NCBI RefSeq assembly: GCF_006636205.1
Contig: NZ_VIGB01000003.1
Location: 4,764,501 to 4,828,500, forward strand
Length of the DNA: 64,000 nt
Reading direction: 5' to 3'
Origin: Kitasatospora acidiphila
Lineage (GTDB): Bacteria > Actinomycetota > Actinomycetes > Streptomycetales > Streptomycetaceae
Shown here in pieces: positions 7,995-16,274 of the stretch. The position numbers and the translations under genes are program-made. Position 1 is the stretch's first letter; each line of letters begins with the position of its first letter. Under the pieces are notes generated by a model. That model was not told the DNA's origin, did not search any database, and saw only the letters and a program-made list of their open reading frames with translations.

Positions 7995-9358
7995 ATGAGC
8001 GAGTTGACCACCCGGCTGCTGGCCGGCCTCCCGGACTCCGCGGTGGTCGTGGACCCGGCCGTGACCGCCGCCTACCGGCAGGACATGGCCGGGTTCTGCG
8101 CGTCCGGGAAGCCGGCGGTGCTGGTCTTCCCGAGCACCGTGGAGCAGGTGCGGCACGTGCTGCGCACCGCCGGCGAGCTGCGGGTCCCGGTGGTGCCGCA
8201 GGGCGCCCGCACCGGGCTGTCCGGCGCGGCCAACGCGGTGGCCGGCTGCATCCTGCTGTCGCTGGTGAAGATGAACCGGATCCTGGAGCTGGACCCGGTG
8301 AACCGGCTGGCCGTGGTGGAGCCCGGCGTGGTGAACGCGGTGCTCTCCCGGGCCGCCGAGGAGATCGGCCTGAGCTACCCGCCGGACCCGTCCAGCTGGG
8401 AGTCCTGCACCATCGGCGGCAACATCGGCACCGGCGCCGGCGGGCTGTGCTGCGTCAAGTACGGGGTGACCAGCGAGTACGTCCTCGGCCTCGACGTGGT
8501 GCTGGCCGACGGCCGGCTGCTGCACACCGGCCGGCGCACCGCCAAGGGGTGGCCGGCTACGACCTGACCCGGCTGTTCGTGGGCTCCGAGGGCACCCTCG
8601 GGGTGGTGGTCGGCGCGGTGCTGGCGCTGCGCCCCAAGCCCGCCCCGCAGTTGGCGCTGGCGGCCGAGTTCGCGGATCCGGGGGCGGCCTGCGCGGCGGT
8701 CAACGCGGTCGTGGAGGCCGGCTTCACCCCGTCGCTGATGGAGCTGATGGACGGCGTGGTGGTGCGGGCGGTCAACAAGCTGGGCCGGATGGGGCTGCCG
8801 GAGTCCACCCGGGCGCTGCTGCTGGTGGCGTTCGACGGGGTCGAGCCGCAGCGGGAGTTGGCGGCGGTGGCCGAGCTGTGCCGCAAGGCGGGGGCCACCG
8901 AGGTGGTGCCGGCCGCGGACCGGGCCGAGTCGGAGCTGCTGCTGGCGGCCCGCCGGCTGGCGCTGCCCGCGCTGGACACCCTGGGCACCACGATGGTGGA
9001 CGACGTGGCGGTGCCGCGCTCCCGGCTGGCCGACATGCTGGCGGGGGTGGCCCGGATCGCCGAGCGGTGCGGGCTGACCATCGGTGTGGTGAGCCACGCG
9101 GGCGACGGCAACACCCACCCGGTGGTGGTCTTCGACGCGGACGACGCCGACCAGACGGCCCGGGCCAGGGAGTCCTTCGACGAGATCATGGCGCTGGGGC
9201 TGGCGCTGGGCGGCACGATCACCGGGGAGCACGGCGTCGGGCTGCTGAAGAAGGAGTGGCTGGCCCGGGAGTTGGGGCCGGTCGGGCTGGAGCTGCAGCG
9301 GCAGCTCAAAGGCGTGTTCGACCCGTTGGGGATCCTGAATCCGGGCAAGCTGTTCTAG
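7995..9358 (+). pseudogene. GlcD-like FAD-linked oxidase, frameshifted in a G run
   Basis: Two adjacent reading frames together make a complete ~455-residue FAD-binding oxidase of the glycolate/D-lactate oxidase (GlcD) family. The first frame carries the PCMH-type FAD domain (VPVVPQGARTGLSG, IGGNIGTGAGG) and ends at AKGWPATT; the second resumes at GYDLTRLFVGSEGTLG and ends with the family tail GTITGEHGVGLLKKEWL and FDPLGILNPGKLF. The join is at the four-G run 8546-8549, where one extra G restores AKGVAGYDL. The missing base is therefore a homopolymer indel, either a sequence error or a recent mutation. The intact enzyme would oxidise a 2-hydroxy acid. ATG 7995 is preceded by GGAG at 6-7 nt. 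Confidence 0.85.
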
Positions 9359-9538
9359 CCGTTCGCTCTGATGTCGGATGGTTCGGCCGGCCGGACTCAC
9401 GCGATCGAGGGAATCGGCCGGCAGGCACTGGAAGTCGGCGGCCGGATTGCCCAGGCTGGATTTCGGCGTCGCAGCCCGCAGGAGTTCGTCTGGCCGCGAA
9501 CTCCCGTACCAGATACCCGAATTCGTGGAGGATTTCGC

Positions 9539-9871
9539 ATGGCTCGCATCCGCATGGCGCGGACGATCGCCGCACTCGCCGCGGCTCCGCTCGCCGCGGG
9601 TCTGCTGCTGGCCGGCGCCGGCGCCTCGTTCGCCGACGACGGTGCCGGCTCCTCGGGCAACTCCAATGCCGGTGTGGTGTCCAGCGTGGGCAGCGGCAAC
9701 ATCTTCGGCGGCGTCGACGGCAACGCCAACTCGACCCAGCAGGTGGCCACCGGCGGTGGTGCCTCCAACCAGAACAACACCCTGGGGGTCAAGGGCAACT
9801 CCGGGGTGGTCTCGACCGACCAGGGCAACCGCAACGTGGACATCACCTTCGCGCCGATCAACCCGCGCTGA
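9539..9871 (+). CDS. Small secreted Asn/Gly-rich protein
   Basis: A 110-residue protein with a standard signal peptide (positively charged start, hydrophobic core, cleavage likely after GASFA near residue 31). The ~79-residue mature part has no cysteine and is rich in Asn, Gly, Ser and Gln, with recurring pieces such as SSGNSNAGVVSS, VDGNANSTQQV and GNSGVVSTDQGN. I do not recognise the family. It lacks the chaplin signature and cysteines, and does not match rodlins. Composition and spacing resemble secreted beta-solenoid or amyloid-type repeats, but that is only inference. Start supported by GGAGG 7 nt upstream. Convergent with the exporter gene. Confidence 0.8.
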   Translation: MARIRMARTIAALAAAPLAAGLLLAGAGASFADDGAGSSGNSNAGVVSSVGSGNIFGGVDGNANSTQQVATGGGASNQNNTLGVKGNSGVVSTDQGNRNVDITFAPINPR

Positions 9872-9883
9872 CCGGTGATCGCC

Positions 9884-9911
9884 GACGAGCCGTCAGTCGT
9901 GGCGGCTCGTC
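9884..9911. terminator. Bidirectional terminator between convergent genes
   Basis: GACGAGCCG pairs with CGGCTCGTC across a 10-nt loop. The hairpin spans the stop codon of the leftward exporter gene and sits 13 nt after the small secreted protein. Confidence 0.55.
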
Positions 9912-10873
9912 AGCGTTGCTCCGGCGCTCGCGCTGACCACGCAGGCGATGCCCAGTAGCTGGGCCCAGCCGAGCAGTTGGCCGAGCACCAGGAGCCCGAC
10001 CAGGGCGCTGACCGCCGGTTCCGGGCTGAGCAGGATGCTGAACACCCTCCCCCAGCCTTCGGCCGGGAGGTGCCCCATCTGCAGCCGCCGCAGCGCCGTC
10101 ATCTCCAGCACGTAGGGGATCAGCGGCAGCAGCATCGCCACTCCGGCGGTGGTCAGCAGCAGTTGACCGGGGTGGGCGGAGCCGGCCAGCCCGTGCCAGG
10201 CCTCGCTGAGGCCGAACGGCGCCAGCACCGCCGCGCCCACGGTCATCGAGACGGCCAGCCCCTGGAAGCCCGGGAAGACCGCGCCCACCTTGCTGGTGGC
10301 CACGATGTAGCCGGCGTAGCAGACGGCCGCCGCGCCGCCGTAGGCCAGGCCCAGCGGGTCGAGGGCGTGCCCGCCGGCACCGCCCCCGCCGAGCAGGGTG
10401 AGCAGCGCCACCCCGCCGGCGGCAAGCACGGCCCAGGCCAGGTGGCTCACCCGCCGCGAGTGCATCAGCGCCACCGCGAGCGGCCCGAGGAACTCCAGGG
10501 TGGCCGCGGTGCCCAGCGGCAGCCGGGAGGTGGTCAGCGCGAAGAACAGGGTCATCGCGGCCGAGGCGGTGCCGAGCAGCGCCGCGGCGGCCAGATCGCG
10601 GGCGCTCCGGCCGCGCAGTCGGGGCCGGGTGGCGGCGAGCAGCACCGCGGCGGCGCAGCACAGCCGCAGGAAGGAGGTGCCCATTACCCCGAGCGAGCCG
10701 AACAGGTGCGTGGCCAGGGCCAGTCCGGTCTGCAGGACGACCATGGCCAGCACGCAGAGCAGCGGAGCCGGTGCCGGCCCGAGCACGCCGCCGTCGGCCG
10801 GGGCGGCGGCCCCGGTCGCCGAGGTGGACGGGATGGCGGGGGCGGCTGGTTCGCGATGGTCGGTGGTGGACAT
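9893..10873 (-). CDS. EamA-family (DMT) exporter, RhtA-like
   Basis: A 326-residue membrane protein with ten hydrophobic segments arranged as two EamA repeats (first: VLQTGLALATHLF and LGTASAAMTLFFA; second: LAYGGAAAVCYAGYIVATS and AEGWGRVFSILLSPEPAVSALVGLLVLG). The motif FSILLSPEPAVSALVGLL matches threonine/homoserine exporter RhtA and its relatives, which pump amino acids or other metabolites out of the cell. ATG start. It diverges from the DUF1906 gene across a ~180-nt gap that contains the palindrome TGACGTCA. No regulator is adjacent. Confidence 0.85.
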   Translation of the reverse strand: MSTTDHREPAAPAIPSTSATGAAAPADGGVLGPAPAPLLCVLAMVVLQTGLALATHLFGSLGVMGTSFLRLCCAAAVLLAATRPRLRGRSARDLAAAALLGTASAAMTLFFALTTSRLPLGTAATLEFLGPLAVALMHSRRVSHLAWAVLAAGGVALLTLLGGGGAGGHALDPLGLAYGGAAAVCYAGYIVATSKVGAVFPGFQGLAVSMTVGAAVLAPFGLSEAWHGLAGSAHPGQLLLTTAGVAMLLPLIPYVLEMTALRRLQMGHLPAEGWGRVFSILLSPEPAVSALVGLLVLGQLLGWAQLLGIACVVSASAGATLTSRHD

Positions 10874-11056
10874 CAGCCGAGTCTGACGTCAGGACCATAA
10901 ACCTGACAAGCCCCTGTCTTAGAACGTGATACAAAGACATGAGCTGTTCCTCTGACTGTCCGTCACGAGATCGATGGCTCGCCCGAACGGGTGGAGATCG
11001 GGGGTGCTCCGGTGTCGCTCGGCCCGCTGCCGGAGGCGGGCGCCCAGGCTTGAGGA

Positions 11057-11959
11057 ATGCTGCGCTACCTGCGTCCGGCGGCCGTCTCCGCCGCCGTCCT
11101 GGTGCTGCTGGTTGCCAACGACGCCAGCGCCCATCGACTGCCCGCCGCCCTGGCCGGGGCGATGGCCGGGCCCGCCGCCACGAGTGCGAGCAAGCACCGG
11201 GTCACGGTGCTCGCCGATCCGGGCCGGGCCAGGCTGACCATCGCGCCGCACACCGTGTTCACCGGCAGCGGCTTCGACGCCTGCTCCGCTCCGCCGCTGG
11301 GCGCGATGCGGGTCTGGCGCGGCGCCTCGCCGTACGGCGCGGTCGGCATCTACACCAGCGGCAGCCAACGAGCCTGTGCGCAACCCGAGCTGACCAGGGA
11401 GTGGGTGCGCGAGGCGCGGGCCCTCGGCTGGCGGCTGATGCCCACCCACGTCGGCCGCCAGGCGCCGTGCGCGGACCGGCCGGACAAGCCGGACCGGATC
11501 GACCCGGACAATGCGGCGGCGCAGGGGCAGGAGGAGGCCGCCGAGGCCGTGCACGGCGCCCGGGTGCTGGGCTTGGGCCCGGGCACGCCGATCTACCTGG
11601 ACATCGAGGCCTACCAGCCGGGTGATGCCGACTGCGCCAAGGCGGTGATCGACTTCGCCGAGGGCTGGACCCAGGCGCTGCACCTGGCGGGCTACTTCTC
11701 GGGCTTCTACTCCAGCGTCGACTCCGGCATCACCGACCTGGCGGACGCCGCCCGGGCCGGTGCGGCTCCGCTGCCGGACGCCGTCTGGTACGCCCGCTGG
11801 GACAACCGCAGCTCCACCGACGGCTCCGGCGCGCTGGACGCCGACCAGTGGCCCGAGCACCGCCGGGCGCACCAGCTGACCGGCAGCAAGGCGCAGACCT
11901 GGGGCGGTGTCGAGCTGGACGTCGACACCGACCAGCTCGACACCCTGGTGGCGCGTTAG
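11057..11959 (+). CDS. DUF1906 glycoside-hydrolase-like secreted protein
   Basis: A 300-residue protein with an N-terminal hydrophobic export signal (LRPAAVSAAVLVLLVAN) and the DUF1906 (Rv2525c-like) TIM barrel: FTGSGFDACSAPPLGAMRVW at the start, PIYLDIEAY carrying the predicted acidic residues, then YFSGFYSS and the final AQTWGGVELDVDTDQLD. Relatives resemble GH25 lysozymes and are thought to act on cell-wall glycans, though activity is unproven for most. Its stop overlaps the convergent SnoaL gene by 4 bp. The start is the first ATG giving a proper signal peptide. Confidence 0.85.
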   Translation: MLRYLRPAAVSAAVLVLLVANDASAHRLPAALAGAMAGPAATSASKHRVTVLADPGRARLTIAPHTVFTGSGFDACSAPPLGAMRVWRGASPYGAVGIYTSGSQRACAQPELTREWVREARALGWRLMPTHVGRQAPCADRPDKPDRIDPDNAAAQGQEEAAEAVHGARVLGLGPGTPIYLDIEAYQPGDADCAKAVIDFAEGWTQALHLAGYFSGFYSSVDSGITDLADAARAGAAPLPDAVWYARWDNRSSTDGSGALDADQWPEHRRAHQLTGSKAQTWGGVELDVDTDQLDTLVAR

Positions 11960-12366
11960 CCCTGCGGGAAGAGCACCTGGGCGACGTGCTTGGTGTCCAG
12001 GTACTCCTCGACGCCGGTGATCCGGCCCTGCGCGACGGTGAAGATGCCCAGGCAGCGGTTGGCGTACTGCCCGCCGCCGGCCGCGGTGCCGTCGGCCTTC
12101 CACTCGGCGACCACCTTGTCGCCGTCGGCCAGCACGCTGACCAGCGTCACCTTGGGCGCGCCGCCCGGGGCGAACAGGCTGCCGGCGCCGACCAGGAAGT
12201 CGTCCACGATGGCGTCGCGGCCGGTCCACACCCGGCTCAGCGGCAGGTCGCCCGGGTAGTGCCAGGTCGCGTCCTCGGCGAAGCTGGCCCGGATCACGTC
12301 CAGGTCGCCGTCGATGACCGCGTTGACGTACCGGATCACGACGGCCTTCGGGTCGAGCTCGGTCAT
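11956..12366 (-). CDS. SnoaL-like / NTF2-fold protein
   Basis: A 136-residue NTF2-like protein (VIRYVNAVIDGDLDVIRASFAEDATWHYP, GRDAIVDDFL, ANRCLGIFTVAQGRITGVEEYLDTKHV). The fold is used by polyketide cyclases, ketosteroid isomerases and epoxide hydrolases; this copy has the general ketosteroid-isomerase-like pattern but its substrate is unknown. It lies 25 nt downstream of the quinone-oxidoreductase-like gene and is probably co-transcribed with it under the divergent LysR regulator. Confidence 0.82.
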   Translation of the reverse strand: MTELDPKAVVIRYVNAVIDGDLDVIRASFAEDATWHYPGDLPLSRVWTGRDAIVDDFLVGAGSLFAPGGAPKVTLVSVLADGDKVVAEWKADGTAAGGGQYANRCLGIFTVAQGRITGVEEYLDTKHVAQVLFPQG

Positions 12367-12391
12367 TGGTCCAACTCCTTCGCGGAAAAGA

Positions 12392-13327
12392 TCAGTTGAC
12401 GGTCAGGACGGCGTTGCCGCGGATCTGCCGGCCGCGCAGGTCGGCGAGGGTGCGCGGGGTGTCGTGCCAGTCCCGCACGGTACCCAGCTCGGGGTGCAGC
12501 CGGCCTTCGGCGGCCAGGCGGACCAGGGTGGCCAGGTCGGCGCCGTCCGGCTCGTCCACGTCGGCGTAGCTGAACTGCCGGATGGTGGCGCTGGTCGGGC
12601 CGTTCAGCAGGGCGAAGAAGTCCAGGGTCACGGGCTGGCGGCTGGCCTGGCCGAACCAGAGCAGCAGTCCGCGCTTGGCCAGCCGGGCCAGCGCGATCGG
12701 CAGGTCGGCGCCGCCGGTGGACTCCAGCACCAGGTCGAACGGCCCTTCGGCGTCGGCCACTTGGTGTACCACCCGGGCCGCGCCCAGCTCGCCCAGGCGG
12801 TGGCCGCGCTCGGCCGAGGCGGTCACTGCGGTCAGCTCGGCGCCGCCTGCGGCGGCCAGCTCGGTCAGATAGTGGCCGACGCCGCCGGAGGCGCCGGTGA
12901 GCAGGATCCGCCGGCCCGCCAGGTGGCCGGTGTGCCGGGCGGCGGTGCGCAGCAGCCGCAGCGCGGTGAGGCCGGCCAGCGGCAGCGCGGCTGCCTGGAC
13001 CGTGCCCAACTGCTCGGGCAGCACCGCCAGCTGGCCGGTCGGTACCGCCACGTACTCGGCCCAGCCGAGCGCCGGCGGGTGGCCCACCACCCGGGAGCCG
13101 ACCGGCGGCCCCGAGCCGTCCGGCGCGGCCTGCACCACCAGGCCCGCGACGTCCTTGCCGGGCCGCCAGTCGCCGCCGGGCGGACGCTCCAGCTGGAAGG
13201 TCTCGCCGCGGTTGACCGAGTAGGCCTCGACCTTGACCAGGGCCTGGTCGGGGCGCGGTGCCGGCTCGGCGACCTCGGTGAGGCGGACGGTTGCCGCGGC
13301 GTCGCGGGTGGCGGTGAACGCCTTCAT
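12392..13327 (-). CDS. Quinone-oxidoreductase-type zinc-binding alcohol dehydrogenase family protein
   Basis: A 311-residue MDR-superfamily oxidoreductase (QOR class). The N-terminal GroES-like domain (KVEAYSVNRGE) is followed by a Rossmann domain with the NADPH motif LLTGASGGVGHYLTELA. The zinc ligands of true alcohol dehydrogenases are absent, so it likely reduces enones or quinones with NADPH. ATG with GGAGGAG upstream. It heads a two-gene unit with the SnoaL protein and diverges from a LysR gene, the classic layout for a LysR-controlled detoxification pair. Confidence 0.88.
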   Translation of the reverse strand: MKAFTATRDAAATVRLTEVAEPAPRPDQALVKVEAYSVNRGETFQLERPPGGDWRPGKDVAGLVVQAAPDGSGPPVGSRVVGHPPALGWAEYVAVPTGQLAVLPEQLGTVQAAALPLAGLTALRLLRTAARHTGHLAGRRILLTGASGGVGHYLTELAAAGGAELTAVTASAERGHRLGELGAARVVHQVADAEGPFDLVLESTGGADLPIALARLAKRGLLLWFGQASRQPVTLDFFALLNGPTSATIRQFSYADVDEPDGADLATLVRLAAEGRLHPELGTVRDWHDTPRTLADLRGRQIRGNAVLTVN

Positions 13328-13408
13328 CTCTGGCTCCTCCGTGCGGTGTTGACGTGACCACCCTCCCGCCGCGGGACGGCACCGGTCCAACAACCGCCGG
13401 GCAGCCTT

Positions 13409-13425
13409 GACAACCGCTGGTTGTC
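13409..13425. promoter_or_regulatory. LysR-type operator palindrome
   Basis: GACAACC-GCT-GGTTGTC is a perfect 7-3-7 inverted repeat between the divergent oxidoreductase and LysR genes, 16 nt before the LysR start. A partial second copy (CAACAACCGCC) lies about 20 nt to the left. It fits a LysR autoregulatory site. Confidence 0.6.
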
Positions 13426-13441
13426 GGCGAGGATGGGCTTC

Positions 13442-14398
13442 GTGGATCTTGACCCGGCCCAGTTGAGGGCCTTCCTGGCCGTCACCGAGCAGCACCACTT
13501 CGGCCGTGCCGCCAAGGAGTTGGCGATCACTCAGCAGGCCCTCTCCAAGCGGATCGCACGCCTGGAGGCGACGCTCGGCGAGCGGCTGCTCGACCGGGAC
13601 GGCCGGGGAGCGGTGCCAACCGCCGCCGGAGAACGGCTCATCGAGCCGGCCCGCGCGGTGCTGGCGGCCTGCGCCGCAGCCGTCAACGCGGTGCGCGGCT
13701 CGGCCGGCCCGCTGCGGCTGGACGTCTGGGGCCACCTGTTCGCCCCGCTGCGCACGGTGGGCGAGGTGGCCGTCGAGCCGGGTGCGGTGGAGATCGGGCA
13801 CGGCCGCGACCTGCCCTCGGTGCTGGCCGCCCTGCTGCGCGGCGAGATCGACGCCGGCTTCGGCCGCCACCACCCGCTGCCCGACGACCGGGACCGCGAA
13901 CTCGCCCACCGGCTGGTCAGGTTGGAGCCGGTGGACGCCGTGGTCGGCCCGGACCACCCGCTGGCCGATGCCACCTCGCTGACACCGGCCGACCTGCGGG
14001 CGAGCCAACTCCTGCTCCCCGCCGCGCTGGTCCGCCTGGAGTTCCTGCAACGCTTCGCCGAGCGCTTCGAGTTGACCTCACTCGCCGTGGAGTCCAACCT
14101 CGGCGCCGAGCACTTCCTGGCCCACCTCGCCGCCTCCCCGACCGCCGTCACCCTGCTCCCAGCCGACGTTCCGCTGCCCGCTGCCACCCCGGGCCTGCGC
14201 ACCATCCCGCTGGTCGACCCCACCCCCCTCTACGCCTGGTCCCTGGTCTGGCCCGAGCGCACCCCCCACCCCGGCATCCCCGCCCTGCTGCACGCCTTCG
14301 CCGAAACGGGCCGGCATCGCCGCTGGCTGGAGTACCACCCGGAGCGCGACTGGCTGCCGGAGGCGGAGTCCGCCGAGCTGCGGGCGGCCGTGAGCTGA
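13442..14398 (+). CDS. LysR-family transcriptional regulator
   Basis: A 318-residue LTTR. The winged helix-turn-helix occupies residues 1-62 (LRAFLAVTEQHHFGRAAKEL, ITQQALSKRIARLEATLGERLLDR), followed by a linker helix and a two-lobed effector domain. GTG 13442 is chosen because it puts the HTH at the usual distance and has GAGG about 9 nt upstream; an ATG three codons earlier is an alternative. It most likely controls the divergent oxidoreductase/SnoaL pair through the palindrome in the shared promoter region. Confidence 0.88.
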   Translation: MDLDPAQLRAFLAVTEQHHFGRAAKELAITQQALSKRIARLEATLGERLLDRDGRGAVPTAAGERLIEPARAVLAACAAAVNAVRGSAGPLRLDVWGHLFAPLRTVGEVAVEPGAVEIGHGRDLPSVLAALLRGEIDAGFGRHHPLPDDRDRELAHRLVRLEPVDAVVGPDHPLADATSLTPADLRASQLLLPAALVRLEFLQRFAERFELTSLAVESNLGAEHFLAHLAASPTAVTLLPADVPLPAATPGLRTIPLVDPTPLYAWSLVWPERTPHPGIPALLHAFAETGRHRRWLEYHPERDWLPEAESAELRAAVS

Positions 14399-14535
14399 GC
14401 CGCATGTCTCATTCCGCCCGAACCTGCTGACATCGGGCGCCCGGCGGGTCCAGAATCGGCACTTGGGCCGCGCGGCTACCGGTGGGTAGCCTGCGCGGCA
14501 CCTGGCAGAGCAGCCCGGTCAAGGAGGCCCACCGC

Positions 14536-16212
14536 GTGTTCAGCACCATGCAGGACGTACCGCTCACCGTTGCCCGCATCCTGGAGCACGGGTCAACCCT
14601 CCACGGGCGGGCCACCGTCACCACCTGGGACGGCACCGGCCCCCAGGTCCGCACCTTCGCCGAGGTCGGCGCCCGGGCCGCGCAGCTCGCCCACGCGCTG
14701 CGGGACGAGCTGGACGTCACGCCGGAGCACGTCGTCGGCAGCTTGATGTGGAACAACGCCGACCACCTGGAGGCGTACCTCGCCGTCCCCGCGATGGGCG
14801 GCGTGCTGCACACGCTCAACCTGCGGCTGCCGGCCGCGCAGTTGGCGTTCATCGTCAACCACGCCGCCGACCACGTGATCATCGTCAGCGGCAGCGTGCT
14901 GCCGCTGCTCGCCGCGGTGCTGCCGCAGCTCACCTCGCTCAAGCACATCGTGATCAGCGGCCCGGCCGACCGCTCGCTGCTGGCCGGCTTCACCGGCAGC
15001 GTGCACGAGTACGAGGAACTGATCGCCGGGCGGCCCACCGACTACCCGTGGCAGAGCGAGATCGACGAGCGCAGCCCGGCGATGATCTGCTACACCTCCG
15101 GCACCACCGGCGACCCCAAGGGCGTGGTCTACAGCCACCGTTCGATCTTCCTGCACTGCCTGCAGGGCAACGCGGCCGCCGCCTTCGGCCTGACGCCGGC
15201 CGATGTGGCGCTGCCCGTGGTCCCGATGTTCCACGTGGCCGCCTGGGGCATCCCCTACGCCGCCTTCATGTCCGGCGCGGGCCTGCTGATGCCGGACCGG
15301 TTCCTGCAGCCGCAGCCGCTGGCCGCGATGATCGAGCAGGTCAAGCCCACCGTCAGCGCCGCCGTGCCGACCATCTGGAACGGCCTGCTGGAGGAGCTGG
15401 ACCACCCGACCGGCCGTCAGCAGCCCTACGACGTCTCATCGCTGCGCCAGGTGGTGATCGGCGGCTCGGCCTGCCCGCCGGCCCTGATGCGCGCCTTCCA
15501 GGAGCGCCACGGCATCCGGGTGGTGCACGCCTGGGGCATGACCGAGACCTCGCCGCTGGGCACCTTCGGCCTGCCGCCGGCCGGGCTGGACGAGGAGCAG
15601 CAGTGGCACTACCGCGCGATGCAGGGCGTCTTCCCCGCCGGGGTGCAGGCCCGCCTGATCGGCCCGGGCGGCGAGCGGGTGCCGCACGACGGCCACAGCG
15701 CCGGTGAGTTGGAGGTGCGCGGGCCGTGGATCGCCGGCGCCTACTACGGCGGCGCGGGCAACGAGCCGGAGCGCCCGGAGGACAAGTTCACCGAGGACGG
15801 CTGGCTGCGCACCGGCGACGTCGGCACCATCACCCCGGACGGCTTCCTCACCCTCACCGACCGGGCCAAGGACGTGATCAAGTCCGGCGGCGAGTGGATC
15901 TCCTCGGTGGAACTGGAGAACCAGCTGATGGCCCACCCGGAGGTCGCCGAGGCCGCCGTGGTGGCGGTGCCGGACGAGAAGTGGGGCGAGCGCCCGCTGG
16001 CCGCCGTGGTGCTGCGCCCGGACGCCGCCGTGGACCTGCCCGGCCTGCGGACCTTCCTCGCCGGGCGGGTGGCCTCCTGGCAGCTGCCGGAGCGCTGGAC
16101 GCTGGTCGAGTCGGTGCCCAAGACCAGCGTCGGCAAGTTCGACAAGAAGGTGATCCGCGCCGACTACGCGGCCGGCCGCCTGGACGTCGTCTGGGAGGAC
16201 GGCAAGAGCTGA
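14536..16212 (+). CDS. Long-chain fatty-acid-CoA ligase (FadD type)
   Basis: A 558-residue adenylate-forming enzyme that activates fatty acids to acyl-CoA by way of acyl-AMP. Visible core motifs: ICYTSGTTGDPKGVVYSHRS (A3), AWGMTETSP (A5), DGWLRTGDVGTI (A7) and the catalytic lysine motif PKTSVGKFDKKVIR near the C-terminus. Relatives named long-chain fatty-acid-CoA ligase share the N-terminal MQDVPLTVARILEHG. GTG start chosen because AAGGAGG sits 8 nt upstream. Single-gene unit, closed by a hairpin 12 nt after the stop. Confidence 0.92.
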   Translation: MFSTMQDVPLTVARILEHGSTLHGRATVTTWDGTGPQVRTFAEVGARAAQLAHALRDELDVTPEHVVGSLMWNNADHLEAYLAVPAMGGVLHTLNLRLPAAQLAFIVNHAADHVIIVSGSVLPLLAAVLPQLTSLKHIVISGPADRSLLAGFTGSVHEYEELIAGRPTDYPWQSEIDERSPAMICYTSGTTGDPKGVVYSHRSIFLHCLQGNAAAAFGLTPADVALPVVPMFHVAAWGIPYAAFMSGAGLLMPDRFLQPQPLAAMIEQVKPTVSAAVPTIWNGLLEELDHPTGRQQPYDVSSLRQVVIGGSACPPALMRAFQERHGIRVVHAWGMTETSPLGTFGLPPAGLDEEQQWHYRAMQGVFPAGVQARLIGPGGERVPHDGHSAGELEVRGPWIAGAYYGGAGNEPERPEDKFTEDGWLRTGDVGTITPDGFLTLTDRAKDVIKSGGEWISSVELENQLMAHPEVAEAAVVAVPDEKWGERPLAAVVLRPDAAVDLPGLRTFLAGRVASWQLPERWTLVESVPKTSVGKFDKKVIRADYAAGRLDVVWEDGKS

Positions 16213-16224
16213 GCCGCCGAACCC

Positions 16225-16257
16225 GTGCCGCGCCCCGGTCGGTCCGAGGCGCGGCAC
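16225..16257. terminator. Terminator hairpin after acyl-CoA ligase
   Basis: A 10-bp stem (GTGCCGCGCC with GGCGCGGCAC) around a 13-nt loop, lying between convergent genes and probably serving both. Confidence 0.65.
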
Positions 16258-16274
16258 GATGGCTTGACGGACCA

